Shown here piece by piece: positions 62,785-64,000 of a stretch of DNA of 64,000 bases. The notes below the pieces were generated by a model, which was not told the origin of the DNA, made no database searches, and worked only from the letters and a program-made list of their open reading frames with translations. Positions within the stretch are counted from its first letter, which is position 1; every line of letters begins with the position of its first letter. This DNA is from Eleginops maclovinus (lineage: Eukaryota; Chordata; Actinopteri; Perciformes; Eleginopidae). Made by a program: the position numbers and the translations under genes. The stretch covers positions 22,840,247 to 22,904,246 of the forward strand of contig NC_086349.1 in NCBI RefSeq assembly GCF_036324505.1. Reading direction: 5' to 3'.

Positions 62785-62825
62785 TTAGCTATCTTAGTTA
62801 GCTAGCTAGTGTTAGCTAGTTATAA
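62785..62825. repeat. GTTAGCTA-rich cluster
   Basis: TTAGCTA, TTAGTTAGCTAGCTAGTG and TTAGCTAGTTA repeat within 40 bp, inside the piggyBac element. Confidence 0.6.
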
Positions 62826-63279
62826 AGTAGGCTAATTTGTTGATACATAATAATAACAACAGTCATGAAACACACACACACAATATTATATGAAGATAAT
62901 ACTTACACGTATCAGCTCTTGCTGTGTAAAATAATCTTCCTGAGGTGTGAAACTTCTGATATAGTCTGTGTGGTCCACAGTTAATGTATTCCTGACAGCC
63001 ACAGTTGATGAGAATCAAAGGTTCCCATTGGATTCCATAGAAAATGCATGCGGGTCATTTTTGACCCACTTATGGAAGCTTGGGGTAGTAATACAAAAAC
63101 TACAATTTCTTAAAATGTATAAAAGGTAAGTTAAAAATTTAAATGGCATTATATCAAAAACATGTTTTTTGAGGAATACCTGGAATATTAAATGATAACA
63201 ATTTTTCATTACGAAGATATTTCAAGAAAACAACCTCACCGGGTCATTTTTGACCCACTTATGCATCTAAGGGTTAAGC

Positions 63280-64000
63280 GTTAAGAGTCACTCTCGGATT
63301 TTCCCTACTTTGTTGACACTAGATACTATTTTTACTCTATGATCCCCAGGAACCCTTTTCCCACTGCTTTTTATGAACTCAAAAATCAATGCGTTCCTGC
63401 CTCCTCTATCTCATAATGTTGTATACACCTACACACTTAAAGGCACTGAGAGATATTTGGCACGGCAGTGGTGTAATATCAAACCCTCAATGAGCGCTGT
63501 TCTGGGAGGTATGAAAGTGTTAGTGGAGGAATATAAAGCAAAGTGTTGCTGGACAAACAGAGTCTCTTAACACGTTATGAGCAGTGAGAGTAGCTCTTGT
63601 CTTTAAGAGTTAGCTCATGTTATCTTATCCCTGCTGAAAGAAACTCTTCTCATTTAACTTGAATGTTTACCCAAATAGTTGTGTGGCTTGTGCAGGATTA
63701 GGGGTTGATTAAAGCAAATCAAACTTTTGGTTGAAAAGTCGAGCAAGTACTGTTCATGATGCTTGCTTCTGTCATTGTCTGCCATGGCACAACAGAAATG
63801 AATGACCAGCGTGTGCATTTTAAGCAGCCGTCAACATATCAGGACATTATTAAGTGTTTTAAAGTATGTACTGTATATTGAACACATCTACTGGGAATGG
63901 CTGACTACAGCACCCTGACTGGTGATGCTGCATTGAAGCTGAAGTTGAGACGTTGTACTTTTGTTTTTGCCAGAGGATTCTGCATTTATTTATTGCTCTC
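63280..64000. other. gene-free stretch at window end
   Basis: No gene, array or mobile-element end seen. Confidence 0.45.

Overview
This is a vertebrate nuclear window, most likely from a percomorph teleost. The evidence is one spliced SoxF gene with a fish-style compact layout, together with fish-type transposon remnants (Tc1/mariner, piggyBac, hAT-like, and a LINE of the kind common in fish) and an unusually high density of long (CA)n/(GT)n arrays. Nothing prokaryotic or viral was seen. The only intact protein-coding gene I can support is sox18 on the + strand. Its coding sequence lies in two exons (30410-30812 and 32304-33619, 572 aa). A TATA/CCAAT/GC-box promoter is predicted at about 29.9 kb and a poly(A) signal at 35752.

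Layout. 1-5 kb: a 230-bp (TG)115 array, a hAT-like MITE, two near-identical copies of a ~380-bp segment 2.3 kb apart, a ~520-bp polypyrimidine tract, a block of degenerate T-rich repeats, and a decayed ~57-bp repeat array in which every unit keeps CAGGAAGTG. 5-25 kb: mostly gene-free DNA. It holds a family of diverged local repeats (12.1-15.9 kb), short perfect hairpins, retroelement-like remnants with a 3-unit tandem repeat (21.5-22.1 kb), and an internally deleted Tc1/mariner element bounded by TA (24232-24760). 25-30 kb: a dense run of CA/GT arrays in alternating orientation and an old ~220-bp tandem duplication about 1 kb upstream of the sox18 promoter. 30-36 kb: sox18. 36-45 kb: gene-free, with more arrays, a polypyrimidine block and MITE copies. 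45.3-46.7 kb: a 5'-truncated LINE on the minus strand with an 11-bp target-site duplication and a destroyed catalytic motif. 47-61 kb: gene-free, with arrays, MITE copies and hairpins. 61150-63273: a complete-ended but internally deleted piggyBac element flanked by TTAA.

Functionally, Sox18 is an HMG-box transcription factor of blood and lymphatic endothelium and acts alone here. The other coding traces are transposon fossils. I did not find an undescribed molecular system. The more unusual items are the local repeat family at 12-16 kb, the tandem duplication upstream of sox18, the upstream ORFs in the predicted sox18 leader, the long low-complexity Sox18 linker, and the structure of the piggyBac and LINE copies. 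All coordinates of diverged repeats are approximate because they were aligned by eye.
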